Assembly: GCA_052116865.1 (NCBI GenBank)
Contig: JBQKKG010000002.1
Location: 62,001 to 126,000, forward strand
Direction of reading: 5' to 3'
DNA from: CAUPWF01 sp963515125
GTDB taxonomy: Bacteria; Bacillota; Clostridia; Lachnospirales; Lachnospiraceae
Length of the DNA: 64,000 nucleotides
Shown here piece after piece: positions 1 through 8,055 of the stretch (the stretch's first letter is position 1; every line of letters begins with the position of its first letter). Position numbers and translations under genes: made by a program. Below the pieces are notes generated by a model. That model ran no database searches. It was not told the origin of the DNA and saw nothing but the letters and a program-made list of their open reading frames with translations.

Positions 1-75
1 GTATTGAAAACACAACCTTAGATTTTCGGGCAAAAATTCATACACGTTCCAATCCTTTACATTTCCAAAAATCAT
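1..75 (-). CDS. YhcH/YjgK/YiaL (NanQ-type) family protein, N-terminal 25 codons only
   Basis: Only the first 25 codons lie in the window and the gene runs off the left edge. The reading frame starts at ATG 75, with an AAGGAG ribosome binding site about 10 bases upstream, and begins MIFGNVKDWNVYEF. The MIFG start is typical of the YhcH/DUF386 family. Members such as NanQ speed anomerisation of N-acetylneuraminate in sialic-acid operons. It follows nanE by about 50 bases on the same strand, which fits that job. Only a short stretch is visible, so the family call rests on the N-terminal motif and the neighbours. Confidence 0.6.
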   Translation of the reverse strand, partial: MIFGNVKDWNVYEFLPENLRLCFQY

Positions 76-124
76 GTTCTTTACACTCCTTATGCTACTT
101 GATATAACCAGATAACATGTTATA

Positions 125-811
125 TTATTTTAATGCCTCTGTAAACGCCTTTGTAATTAATTGAGGTCTGGTTATAATAGATCCCACCACAACACTGTAG
201 GCCCCCAGTTCAATCACTCTTTTCACCTTTTCTGGTGTATTGATGTTCCCCTCTGCAATCACAGGATGCTTTACCTTTTGAACAATGGTCTTAATGATTT
301 CGAAATCATTTTGCTCGATTTTCAAATCTTTGCTTTGTTCTGTATACCCGACTAATGTGGTACCAATAAAATCAAATCCTAACTCATCTGCATGAATTGC
401 TTCCTCTACCGTGGAACAATCAGCCATCCATAATTGTTCTGGATATTTCTCTTTTACTTCTGCAAAAAATATATCTAATGTTTTACCTTGTGGTCGTAAA
501 TCTGTTGTTGCATCAATCGCTATTATTTCCGGCTTTACTTCCATTAACTCATCTACTTCTTTCATGGTAGGTGTAATATATACGTTACTGTCTTCATAGT
601 CACTTTTTACAATTCCAATAACTGGAATATCCACATTTTTTTTGATTTCAGCAATATCTTCTTTCGTATTGGCTCGAATGCCTACTGCGCCTCCTTCTTT
701 GGCTGCAACTGCCATCCTCCCCATAATAAACGATGAATGTAAAGGTTCATGTGGTAATGCCTGGCAAGAGACGATTAGTTGTCCTTTTATCTGTTCAATA
801 TTTACGTTCAA
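125..811 (-). CDS. nanE: N-acetylmannosamine-6-phosphate 2-epimerase
   Basis: Converts ManNAc-6-phosphate to GlcNAc-6-phosphate in cytosolic sialic-acid breakdown. The 228-residue length is normal for the family and the whole protein reads as a TIM barrel. The likely catalytic pair is Lys69 in VIGIVKSDY and Glu187 in VIAEGNI, at the positions expected from the family. Other family stretches visible are EGGAVGIRA and GTTLVGYT. The start codon overlaps the stop of the upstream esterase as ATGA, so the two are probably translationally coupled. No NanK-type kinase is visible in the window; it may lie beyond the left edge. Confidence 0.95.
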   Translation of the reverse strand: MNVNIEQIKGQLIVSCQALPHEPLHSSFIMGRMAVAAKEGGAVGIRANTKEDIAEIKKNVDIPVIGIVKSDYEDSNVYITPTMKEVDELMEVKPEIIAIDATTDLRPQGKTLDIFFAEVKEKYPEQLWMADCSTVEEAIHADELGFDFIGTTLVGYTEQSKDLKIEQNDFEIIKTIVQKVKHPVIAEGNINTPEKVKRVIELGAYSVVVGSIITRPQLITKAFTEALK

Positions 812-1440
812 TGCGATTCCCCCTGTATAATATTTTTAATAACCACTGCTAATCGGGTATGACTTTTTTCGTCCAAATGCATATAGTCAATCCGATTCAT
901 AGTTACCACCTCGCGTGCATCAAAAAAATGACATGCGGTTTCCCTTGCTACTATTTCCATTTCTTGCGAAAGTTCGTACGACTTTTTGCTACACACTCCC
1001 ATGGTTCCTGCAACATGAGATTGTTCACATTCTGGCTCAATTGGAGCTGGTGCGATTACAAGAATCTGAGGCTTATCTTTCCAAACATCAGTACTCTTAG
1101 CTTTGACAATAAGCCGTTTCAATCCTTCTGCAATATTTTGGGGTGTTGCTGAAAAACGTTCCTTACAGTCATTGGTTCCAAGCATCACTATAAAATAGTC
1201 TATGTTAGAATGGGACATTAGACATGGATATAAATAAGTCAATCCATTTAGCCCTTCCATTAACGGATCATCGAACACCGTCGTCCTTCCGCATAGGCCC
1301 TCTTCAATTACCGTGTATTCGTTCCCTAGTTCTCGCTGTAATACTCCAGTCCATCGGACATCCTTTGCAAATCTTCTATCTGTTTGAGCATCATATCCCC
1401 AGGTATTAGAATCCCCAAAACATACGATTCTTTTTTCCAT
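808..1440 (-). CDS. SGNH/GDSL-type esterase, possible sialate O-acetylesterase
   Basis: A 210-residue SGNH hydrolase without a signal peptide, so it should act in the cytosol. Block I is GDSNTWG at residues 9-15 (nucleophile Ser11), block III is GTND near residue 89, and block V is DYMHLD near the C-terminus with the catalytic Asp-x-x-His. The GDSNTWG form places it near small bacterial arylesterases and acyltransferases. It lies between nanA and nanE and overlaps nanE by four bases. Removal of O-acetyl groups from imported sialic acid is therefore the most economical role. That substrate is inferred from context; the fold is seen directly. Confidence 0.85.
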   Translation of the reverse strand: MEKRIVCFGDSNTWGYDAQTDRRFAKDVRWTGVLQRELGNEYTVIEEGLCGRTTVFDDPLMEGLNGLTYLYPCLMSHSNIDYFIVMLGTNDCKERFSATPQNIAEGLKRLIVKAKSTDVWKDKPQILVIAPAPIEPECEQSHVAGTMGVCSKKSYELSQEMEIVARETACHFFDAREVVTMNRIDYMHLDEKSHTRLAVVIKNIIQGESH

Positions 1441-1456
1441 AATTTTCTTCCTTTAT

Positions 1457-2368
1457 TTAACAATAGCTACGAATAGCTTGGTCAATCATCTTTTCTGCTT
1501 CAAAAATAATTTCCTTATCCGCTTCTGTAATCGGTGCTAATGGTAATCTTGCACCACCAATATTCATCCCTCTATTTTTTAGGATTTCCTTCATAACTGC
1601 ATACAAATTCCCTTGGCAACTACACATCTTAAATATAATTTTAGTAATGGCAAATTGGATTGCCTTCGCGGCTTCAAAATCATTGTTACGCACTAGTTCG
1701 TCTGCTTTTAAAAATAATTCTGGCATCACTCCATAGGTTCCCCCAATACCCGAATCTGCACCAGCCGCTCTTCCAGACACAAATTGCTCATCTGGGCCAT
1801 TGAAGACAATAAAATCATCTCCCGCTTCCATTTTAAATTTCATAATATCCAATACAGGCATAGAGGAATTCTTCACTGCTATTACTTTTTTGTTTTCCCG
1901 CATTTTATTTAACATATCAACTGATAAGGCATACCCTGTAGTTTGTGGAATATTGTAGATAATAAAATCCAAATCTGTTGCATCTACCATGTCCATCCAG
2001 TAACGATATACTGCATGATCTGGCAAGGTAAAGTAAATAGGGGGAATAGAAGCAACTGCATCAACTCCACAACTTTCTGCATGTTTTGCAAGAATAATAC
2101 TGTCGCGTGTAGAAGGTGCAGCAATATGGGCGATTACAGTAATTTTCCCTTTTGCAACTTTCATTACATTTTCTAATACTACTTTTCGTTCTTCCACATT
2201 TTGATAAATACATTCCCCAGAGCTTCCACAAACATACAGTCCTTTTACTCCTTTTTCTATTAAATATTTCGTAAAAGCCTGTGTTCTTTCTGGACTTACA
2301 TTTCCCTCTTCATCATAACAAGCATAAAATGCTGGAATTACGCCCCTATATTTATCTAATCTACTCAT
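1457..2368 (-). CDS. nanA: N-acetylneuraminate lyase (DapA/NanA family)
   Basis: Class I aldolase of the dihydrodipicolinate synthase/NanA family, 303 residues, predicted to split Neu5Ac into ManNAc and pyruvate. The carboxylate-binding GSSGE is at residues 48-52. The catalytic Tyr is Tyr138 in IIYNIP, and the Schiff-base Lys is Lys166 in AVKNSS. Family members with other keto-acid substrates exist; the adjacent nanE and SGNH genes favour the sialic-acid reading. The start is odd. The ATG at 2368 has no clear ribosome binding site next to it, an AAGGAG lies roughly 35 bases upstream, and an in-frame stop rules out an upstream start. Confidence 0.85.
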   Translation of the reverse strand: MSRLDKYRGVIPAFYACYDEEGNVSPERTQAFTKYLIEKGVKGLYVCGSSGECIYQNVEERKVVLENVMKVAKGKITVIAHIAAPSTRDSIILAKHAESCGVDAVASIPPIYFTLPDHAVYRYWMDMVDATDLDFIIYNIPQTTGYALSVDMLNKMRENKKVIAVKNSSMPVLDIMKFKMEAGDDFIVFNGPDEQFVSGRAAGADSGIGGTYGVMPELFLKADELVRNNDFEAAKAIQFAITKIIFKMCSCQGNLYAVMKEILKNRGMNIGGARLPLAPITEADKEIIFEAEKMIDQAIRSYC

Positions 2369-2415
2369 TTCATTTTTTGCACAATAACTTTATTTATATT
2401 GCGCTCTCCTTTCTA

Positions 2416-4047
2416 CTACTCTGATAATTGTATTGTTCCATTTTCTTTTCTTATATGAATCATATTTTGATATGTTTCATCTTGCATTTTATAGTCCTGC
2501 CTATAATGTGACCCCCTACTTTCTTTACGTGCAAGCATAGACTGTACCATACACTCAGTCAAGTCAATGGCCGCCATTAATCGATAGGATTCTCTGACAT
2601 CTTTTACCTGTTTTATTTCTCTTATATCATATGTTGTTTGATTCATGTTACATTTGATATTTTCTACCTTTTCCAATACTTTTATTAAATCCTCTTCCTT
2701 TCGAAGTACCATACAGTATTGGCTATTTAACTCTTGAATCTCTTTCAAATAATCTTTTGCATGTTCTATCACACATACGGTGATGTCATTTGGCATATTT
2801 TCTAACTTGATTTCTTTTGCATATTGACCAGCATATCGTCCAGCACGCTTACCAAATACCAATCCATTCGCAGTTGACAATCCACCTAGCCGATCCGCCC
2901 CATGCATCCCACCGGTTACTTCTCCGCATGCGAAAAGTCCTTCCACATTGGTTCTGCATTCCGTGTCAATCTCAACTCCTCCATTTGCTGCATGATAGAA
3001 TATTCCCAACTGAATTTCATCATCAGTCGTTAAATGTTTTTCATTTTTCAACCATTCAAAATAAGTTTTTATAAACTCTGGTGGGTGCTCTTTGGGAATA
3101 TTTGTATAACGCACAGTTACTCCTTTCGGTTCATATTGACACACTTTTAAAATATGAAAATCCACCTCTTTTGATGACAATGCTGATGTAAATGGACCAT
3201 GTGTTGAACGCTCCTCTAACCACATGCTTACTAATGCTGATTCCGAATCCTCCCAGATACTTTTTCCTGTTCTAGGATTGGTAAATTCACTATAGCGAAA
3301 TACTTTTTCATTAAAAATTGTTTGGTAACAAGGTTCTAGAAATCCAGGCATCATCTGCATGAATTCTAAATTAATCAAATTTGCCCCCGCTGATAAAGCT
3401 AAATACTGCCCTAGTCCAGTAATATCATTGGTATTAAGGCGATATTGGAATAATCCGCCCAGTCCACCAGAAGCCAAAATTACGCTCTTACATTGAAAGA
3501 TTACAAAACGGTTATCATTATCTACTCCCATAGCACCAATCACTTTACCATTTTTTTGAAAAAGCCGAATAATTTCAATACCTTCCTCTCGTTTGATGCC
3601 ATACCAATCCAATTGTTTCCCTAAAGCCTCTTTTGCACCCTTTTGCAGTATCCCATGCCAATTGCGGTTTTTATAATCAAAACATGGTATAAATTCCCGT
3701 TCATTTGATTCTTTAGCTTCTTTTAAAGGCACCTCATATGCCTTCAGTTGCTCTATGCTATTTGGAATCTCTTCTACCAGGATATCTACCAGTTCCTCTT
3801 TTATCATCCCTTTTCCAACGCGTTTGATCGTCTCTTTTAAATCCGCTTTATCCGCTTCACTTTCAGGCCCAATCAAACCGAATCCCCAAGTACCCGGATA
3901 AAAACTGGAACCTGAAAATGTGTTTCCACTGCTTACTACACATACATTCACTTCTTGTTTCGCTGCTTCAATAGAAGCCATTATACCTGCAAGTCCTGCT
4001 CCAACAACCAATATATCCGTTTGTATCAGGCGGAAATTATTTTCCAT
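2416..4047 (-). CDS. FAD-dependent oxidoreductase of the SdhA/FrdA/NadB superfamily, non-canonical active site
   Basis: A 543-residue soluble flavoprotein. The FAD dinucleotide motif VVGAGLAGIMAS lies near residues 14-25, and the C-terminal flavin motif HGADRLGGLSTANGLVFG is near residue 385. A C-terminal helical domain carries ESRGSHYRQDY. The substrate loop is unusual. The position where fumarate reductases and aspartate oxidases carry QFHPT reads FMQMMPGF, and the usual GARGEGG loop is replaced by VFRYSEFT. Fumarate or aspartate is therefore an unlikely substrate. It overlaps oppF by 11 bases inside the sialic-acid operon and has no iron-sulfur partner subunit nearby. The specific reaction is unknown. 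Confidence 0.85.
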   Translation of the reverse strand: MENNFRLIQTDILVVGAGLAGIMASIEAAKQEVNVCVVSSGNTFSGSSFYPGTWGFGLIGPESEADKADLKETIKRVGKGMIKEELVDILVEEIPNSIEQLKAYEVPLKEAKESNEREFIPCFDYKNRNWHGILQKGAKEALGKQLDWYGIKREEGIEIIRLFQKNGKVIGAMGVDNDNRFVIFQCKSVILASGGLGGLFQYRLNTNDITGLGQYLALSAGANLINLEFMQMMPGFLEPCYQTIFNEKVFRYSEFTNPRTGKSIWEDSESALVSMWLEERSTHGPFTSALSSKEVDFHILKVCQYEPKGVTVRYTNIPKEHPPEFIKTYFEWLKNEKHLTTDDEIQLGIFYHAANGGVEIDTECRTNVEGLFACGEVTGGMHGADRLGGLSTANGLVFGKRAGRYAGQYAKEIKLENMPNDITVCVIEHAKDYLKEIQELNSQYCMVLRKEEDLIKVLEKVENIKCNMNQTTYDIREIKQVKDVRESYRLMAAIDLTECMVQSMLARKESRGSHYRQDYKMQDETYQNMIHIRKENGTIQLSE

Positions 4048-5077
4048 TTTGTTTCTCTCTCATTTTCTTTAAATTTTCTTCCGCAAAGTGACACGCCACA
4101 AAATGTTCCTTTCCATCTAATTCAAGTCTTCTTAATTCTGGCTCTTGCTTTTTACAGATTGCTTGACACTGACTGCATCTCGGATGAAAATGGCATCCAC
4201 TTGGTGGATTTACTGGGCTTGGTACGTCACCTTCTAACAATATTCTATTTCTTTTATGTTCCACATCCGCTACTGGGATTGCAGACAGAAGTGCCTGCGT
4301 ATATGGATGAATTGTCAATTCATATAATTGATCGGCATCAGCCAACTCAAGGATTTGACCCAAATACATGACTGCAATACGATCACTAATATATTCCACA
4401 ACACTTAAATCATGTGTAATAAATATATAAGTCAGATTATGACGTTGTTTTAATACTTTTAGTAAATTTAGCACCTGTGCTTGTATAGATACATCCAATG
4501 CACTTACTGCCTCGTCACATATAATGAGTTCAGGATTAATACACAAAGCTCTTGCAATTCCAATTCTCTGCCTCTGGCCCCCAGAAAATTCATGTGGATA
4601 ACGATCCATATATTCTCTTCGCATATTGACTGCTTCTAATAAATCCCCAATTACTCTTCTGCGTTCTTCTTTTGAAATCAGTCCATATTTCTTTAATGGA
4701 TCTGATAGTGATTGATAAATTGTAAAAGATGGATTTAAAGAGGATTGCGGATCCTGAAATACAATCTGTATCTTACGTCTAGCATCTTTCATCCCTTCTT
4801 TATCTAACTTAGTTAAATCTTTTTCTCCATTTTGGAACTTATATATCATCTCTCCTGCAGTTGGCTTATAAAGTTGAAGGATTGTTTTTCCTAATGTTGT
4901 TTTACCACACCCTGATTCTCCTACCAATCCAAGCGTCTCCCCTTTATAAATTGTCAAATCAATATTGTTAACTGCTTTTACATGATTCTTCACTTTACCC
5001 AAAAACCCACTTTTAATTGGAAAATATGTTTTTACACCTTTTAAAGTTAATAATGGCTCCTTTTGTTTACTTTCCAT
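4037..5077 (-). CDS. Peptide-type ABC transporter ATPase, OppF/DppF-like
   Basis: 346-residue ATPase of an oligopeptide-class importer. Walker A is GESGCGKTT at residues 53-61, the signature is FSGGQRQRIGIARAL, and Walker B is LIICDEAVSALD. The C-terminal oligopeptide-transporter extension contains the cysteine cluster HPRCSQCQAIC plus a later Cys-His, which in this family can bind an iron-sulfur cluster. It is the second ATPase, overlapping the OppD-like gene by 11 bases and the flavoprotein by 11. The start at 5077 has GGAGG nine bases upstream, inside the end of oppD. The cargo is inferred from the operon to be sialic acid or a derivative rather than peptide. Confidence 0.93.
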   Translation of the reverse strand: MESKQKEPLLTLKGVKTYFPIKSGFLGKVKNHVKAVNNIDLTIYKGETLGLVGESGCGKTTLGKTILQLYKPTAGEMIYKFQNGEKDLTKLDKEGMKDARRKIQIVFQDPQSSLNPSFTIYQSLSDPLKKYGLISKEERRRVIGDLLEAVNMRREYMDRYPHEFSGGQRQRIGIARALCINPELIICDEAVSALDVSIQAQVLNLLKVLKQRHNLTYIFITHDLSVVEYISDRIAVMYLGQILELADADQLYELTIHPYTQALLSAIPVADVEHKRNRILLEGDVPSPVNPPSGCHFHPRCSQCQAICKKQEPELRRLELDGKEHFVACHFAEENLKKMREKQNGK

Positions 5078-6080
5078 CTTCCATTACCTCCTGATATTTG
5101 ATACAGCGAATCATATGAGTTCCTTCATACCTTTCCCCTGGCATCTGCTTGTCACATTCCTCACAAGCGTAATCGCACCGTGGAGCAAATTGACACCCCG
5201 AAGGTCTATGAAATGGATCAGGCGTCGATCCTTTGATTGGATTGATATCTTGATTAGCACCTTTTCCCAAAATTGGGATTGATTTTAATAAGGCCTTCGT
5301 ATACGGATGACCTGGTGTTTTTAATACTTCCTTGGCTGTGCCACTTTCAATAATATTTCCCATATACATAACTGCAACATCATCCGCTAGCTCACATACT
5401 ACACCCATGTCATGTGTAATTAGCATGATTGCTGTATTATAATCCTTTTTGAGCTTATCCATAAGTTCAAAAATTTGGGCTTGGATTGTTACATCCAGAG
5501 CAGTTGTTGGCTCATCTGCAATTAAGACTTTTGGATTACAACTCATTGCCATTGCAATCATTGCCCGTTGTCTCATCCCACCAGAAAACTGGTGTGGGTA
5601 CTCATCTATTCTTTTTTCAGGATAAGGAATTCCCATGTCTTTTAGTAATTGCAATGCACGTTTTCTTGCTTCAGACTTAGATATTTTTTCATGTGCCCTA
5701 ATCATCTCCGAAATCTGCCATCCAATTGTATACACAGGATTTAATGCTGTCATTGGATCTTGGAAGATCATTGCAATTTCTTTTCCCCGAAGACTTCTCA
5801 TTTCCTTTCCATTTCTTTCTAATTCATGAATATTGATATCTCCACGTTTTTCACTATGATAGATAATCTCTCCTTCTTCAATTCTTGATAACCTTGGAAG
5901 TAATTGCATAATAGAAGAGGCAGTTACACTTTTTCCACAACCAGACTCTCCAACTATGCACAACGTTTTTCCTCTCTTTATATCCATTGAAATTCCATTA
6001 ATTGCCTTATTACAGCGTTGGTTCGTATAAAAGTATGTCTTTAAATTTTTTACTGATATAACAGTTTCGTTTCCCATCAT
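5067..6080 (-). CDS. Peptide-type ABC transporter ATPase, OppD/DppD-like
   Basis: 337-residue ATPase pairing with the OppF-like subunit. It shows Walker A GESGCGKS near residue 45, signature FSGGMRQRAMIAMAM, Walker B VLIADEPTTALD, and the C-terminal oligopeptide-transporter domain with GCQFAPRCDYACEEC. Two adjacent ATG codons (6080 and 6077) follow AGGAGG; the second has the better spacing. It lies seven bases downstream of the OppC-like permease. Cargo as for the rest of the cluster: sialic acid or a derivative by context, unproven. Confidence 0.93.
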   Translation of the reverse strand: MMGNETVISVKNLKTYFYTNQRCNKAINGISMDIKRGKTLCIVGESGCGKSVTASSIMQLLPRLSRIEEGEIIYHSEKRGDINIHELERNGKEMRSLRGKEIAMIFQDPMTALNPVYTIGWQISEMIRAHEKISKSEARKRALQLLKDMGIPYPEKRIDEYPHQFSGGMRQRAMIAMAMSCNPKVLIADEPTTALDVTIQAQIFELMDKLKKDYNTAIMLITHDMGVVCELADDVAVMYMGNIIESGTAKEVLKTPGHPYTKALLKSIPILGKGANQDINPIKGSTPDPFHRPSGCQFAPRCDYACEECDKQMPGERYEGTHMIRCIKYQEVMEDGK

Positions 6081-6087
6081 TTTCCTC

Positions 6088-7014
6088 CTAACCTTGTTGT
6101 GTAGGGTCTGTAATGTCAGTTATTCCATCGCCTACAAAATTAATACTCATAACAAATAATGAAATAACAATACCGACTGGAAGCCACATCCACCAACAAT
6201 TTTGTAGGGTATATAAATCTTGAGCTGCATTTAAAATATTGCCCCATGTTGCAATCTCTAACGGTACACCTAACCCTAAGAAACTAAGTGCTGCTTCTTC
6301 AAGTATGAACATTGCAGTACTTAATGTAACATTCACTACAATAGGGCCTAATGCATTTGGAAGCATATGTTTATAACAAATAACAAAGTCATTTAACCCA
6401 AATACTTTTAAAGATTGCACATACTCCTCTTCTCGAATAGATAAGATCTTGGATCGTACCATCCGAAATACGGAGCCCCATCCACATATAATAAAAATAA
6501 TAATAATATTTTTTGTCCCTTGTCCCAAAATAGTTACTAACATTAATACTAAAATCAACTGTGGGAAAGACATAAACACTTCAGAAACACGAACCAAAAT
6601 TGCATCTAATTTCCCGCCTTTATATCCGCTGTAACATCCCAATAAAATTCCCACTACCGCACATCCTAGTGCGCTCCCGAATCCTACCAGTATAGAAATT
6701 CTTCCTCCATAAAGGATACGGCTAAAAATATCACGTCCAATCTTATCTGTTCCTAACCAATGTTCCGCAGATGGCCCTTTGGCCAAAGATGATAAATCAA
6801 CTGCTAATGGATCATATTTTGTTAAGAGTGGCGCAAATATGCATGCTAACAAAATAATGGCAAATACAGTAGTTCCAATAATTGCCAATCTGTTATTTAA
6901 CCACTTACGAAGTGCACGATTTCCACTTTTGTGCCCTAATTCTCCAGCTTCTTCAGCAGCCTTAATTTTATCTAACTTTCTATTAAAACGTTCTTTTCTT
7001 GACAATGCTACCAT
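6088..7014 (-). CDS. Peptide-type ABC transporter permease, OppC/DppC-like
   Basis: Inner-membrane permease of the peptide-class importer. It has a charged cytoplasmic N-terminus, an N-terminal OppC-type hydrophobic helix near residue 50, then further hydrophobic segments. The ATPase-contacting EAA-type loop lies around EEEYVQSLKVFGLNDFVICYKHMLPN. The ATG at 7014 is chosen because AGGAGG lies eight bases upstream; the longer frame starts with a GTG that lies inside that ribosome binding site. This gives 308 residues. The WLGTDKIGRDIFSRILYG stretch is a family hallmark. It is followed directly by the two ATPase genes. Confidence 0.93.
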   Translation of the reverse strand: MVALSRKERFNRKLDKIKAAEEAGELGHKSGNRALRKWLNNRLAIIGTTVFAIILLACIFAPLLTKYDPLAVDLSSLAKGPSAEHWLGTDKIGRDIFSRILYGGRISILVGFGSALGCAVVGILLGCYSGYKGGKLDAILVRVSEVFMSFPQLILVLMLVTILGQGTKNIIIIFIICGWGSVFRMVRSKILSIREEEYVQSLKVFGLNDFVICYKHMLPNALGPIVVNVTLSTAMFILEEAALSFLGLGVPLEIATWGNILNAAQDLYTLQNCWWMWLPVGIVISLFVMSINFVGDGITDITDPTQQG

Positions 7015-7027
7015 TTCGTACACCTCC

Positions 7028-7990
7028 TTATTTATCTAATTTTACTCGTGGATCTAAGACTGCTGTCAAAATATCAACTAGTGTACTTGCAAAGAGCACC
7101 ATAAATACAAATAATAACGCAATCATCATTACCAAATTATAATTGGCAGACCGAACCGCTGTGTTAAAGGCATTTCCAATACCAGGCCATTGGAATACGG
7201 ATTCAATAACGACTGAACCAGCAATTAATGTAGGCAATCTAAAACCAACCAATACAATAACCGGTGTCAATGATACTCTGAATCCATGTACCAGATTAAC
7301 TCTCCATTCTGGAATCCCCTTGCTTCTTGCAGTTCTAATAAATTCTTTATTCATTGTATCTAACATACTAGTTCTTGCATATCTCATGACCCCTGCTGTA
7401 AGGGAAATTCCTAGAACTATGGCTGGAAGGATTAAATATTTAAGACGTCCCAATGCCGTCACTACCGATGGATCTGTTCTACCTCCTACTGGAAGCCACC
7501 CTAAGTTCAGCGCAAAAATTAAGATGCAGATCATTCCGAAAAAGAACTGTGGAATAGAAACACCAATCATACCTGCCACAGTCAAAACGTTGTCGCCAAC
7601 GGTACCTCTTTTTATAGCTCCTAACACTCCCAAAATGCTTCCTAAAACTGTAGATATCAATAAGGCTGCTCCCGATAGTTCAAGCGTTGCTGGAAGCAAC
7701 TGAGCCATAATTTGACTTACAGGAACACCACTTGATGAACTGAATCCAAAGTTTCCTTGTAAAATTTGCAATAACCATTTAAAATAACGAACAATAAATG
7801 GAGCATCTAACCCATAAGCAGCACGAAGTGCTGCAACCTGTTCATCTGTCATTCTTGCCAATGCTTCTGGATCTACCATATGCGACACCGCATCTCCTGG
7901 GGTTAAATCTAATAAAAAGTAAATCAAAAAGGTAATGAGTAATAGCATTGGTATCATACCTAATATTTTTTTAACTGTATATTTAAACAT
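7028..7990 (-). CDS. Peptide-type ABC transporter permease, OppB/DppB-like
   Basis: 320-residue permease with an N-terminal transmembrane helix (TVKKILGMIPMLLLITFLIY), the DPRV-type C-terminus and the family stretch LTPVIVLVGFRLPTLIAGSVVIE. The EAA-type loop is near EFIRTARSKGIPEWRV. ATG 7990 is preferred over an upstream GTG because GGAG is seven bases before it. It lies about 13 bases upstream of the OppC-like gene and is the first membrane subunit after the binding protein. Confidence 0.93.
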   Translation of the reverse strand: MFKYTVKKILGMIPMLLLITFLIYFLLDLTPGDAVSHMVDPEALARMTDEQVAALRAAYGLDAPFIVRYFKWLLQILQGNFGFSSSSGVPVSQIMAQLLPATLELSGAALLISTVLGSILGVLGAIKRGTVGDNVLTVAGMIGVSIPQFFFGMICILIFALNLGWLPVGGRTDPSVVTALGRLKYLILPAIVLGISLTAGVMRYARTSMLDTMNKEFIRTARSKGIPEWRVNLVHGFRVSLTPVIVLVGFRLPTLIAGSVVIESVFQWPGIGNAFNTAVRSANYNLVMMIALLFVFMVLFASTLVDILTAVLDPRVKLDK

Positions 7991-8055
7991 GGACACTCTC
8001 CTAACTAAGATAAAGGATTGTAGTACCTACAATCCTTTATTCCAAATCTCATTCT

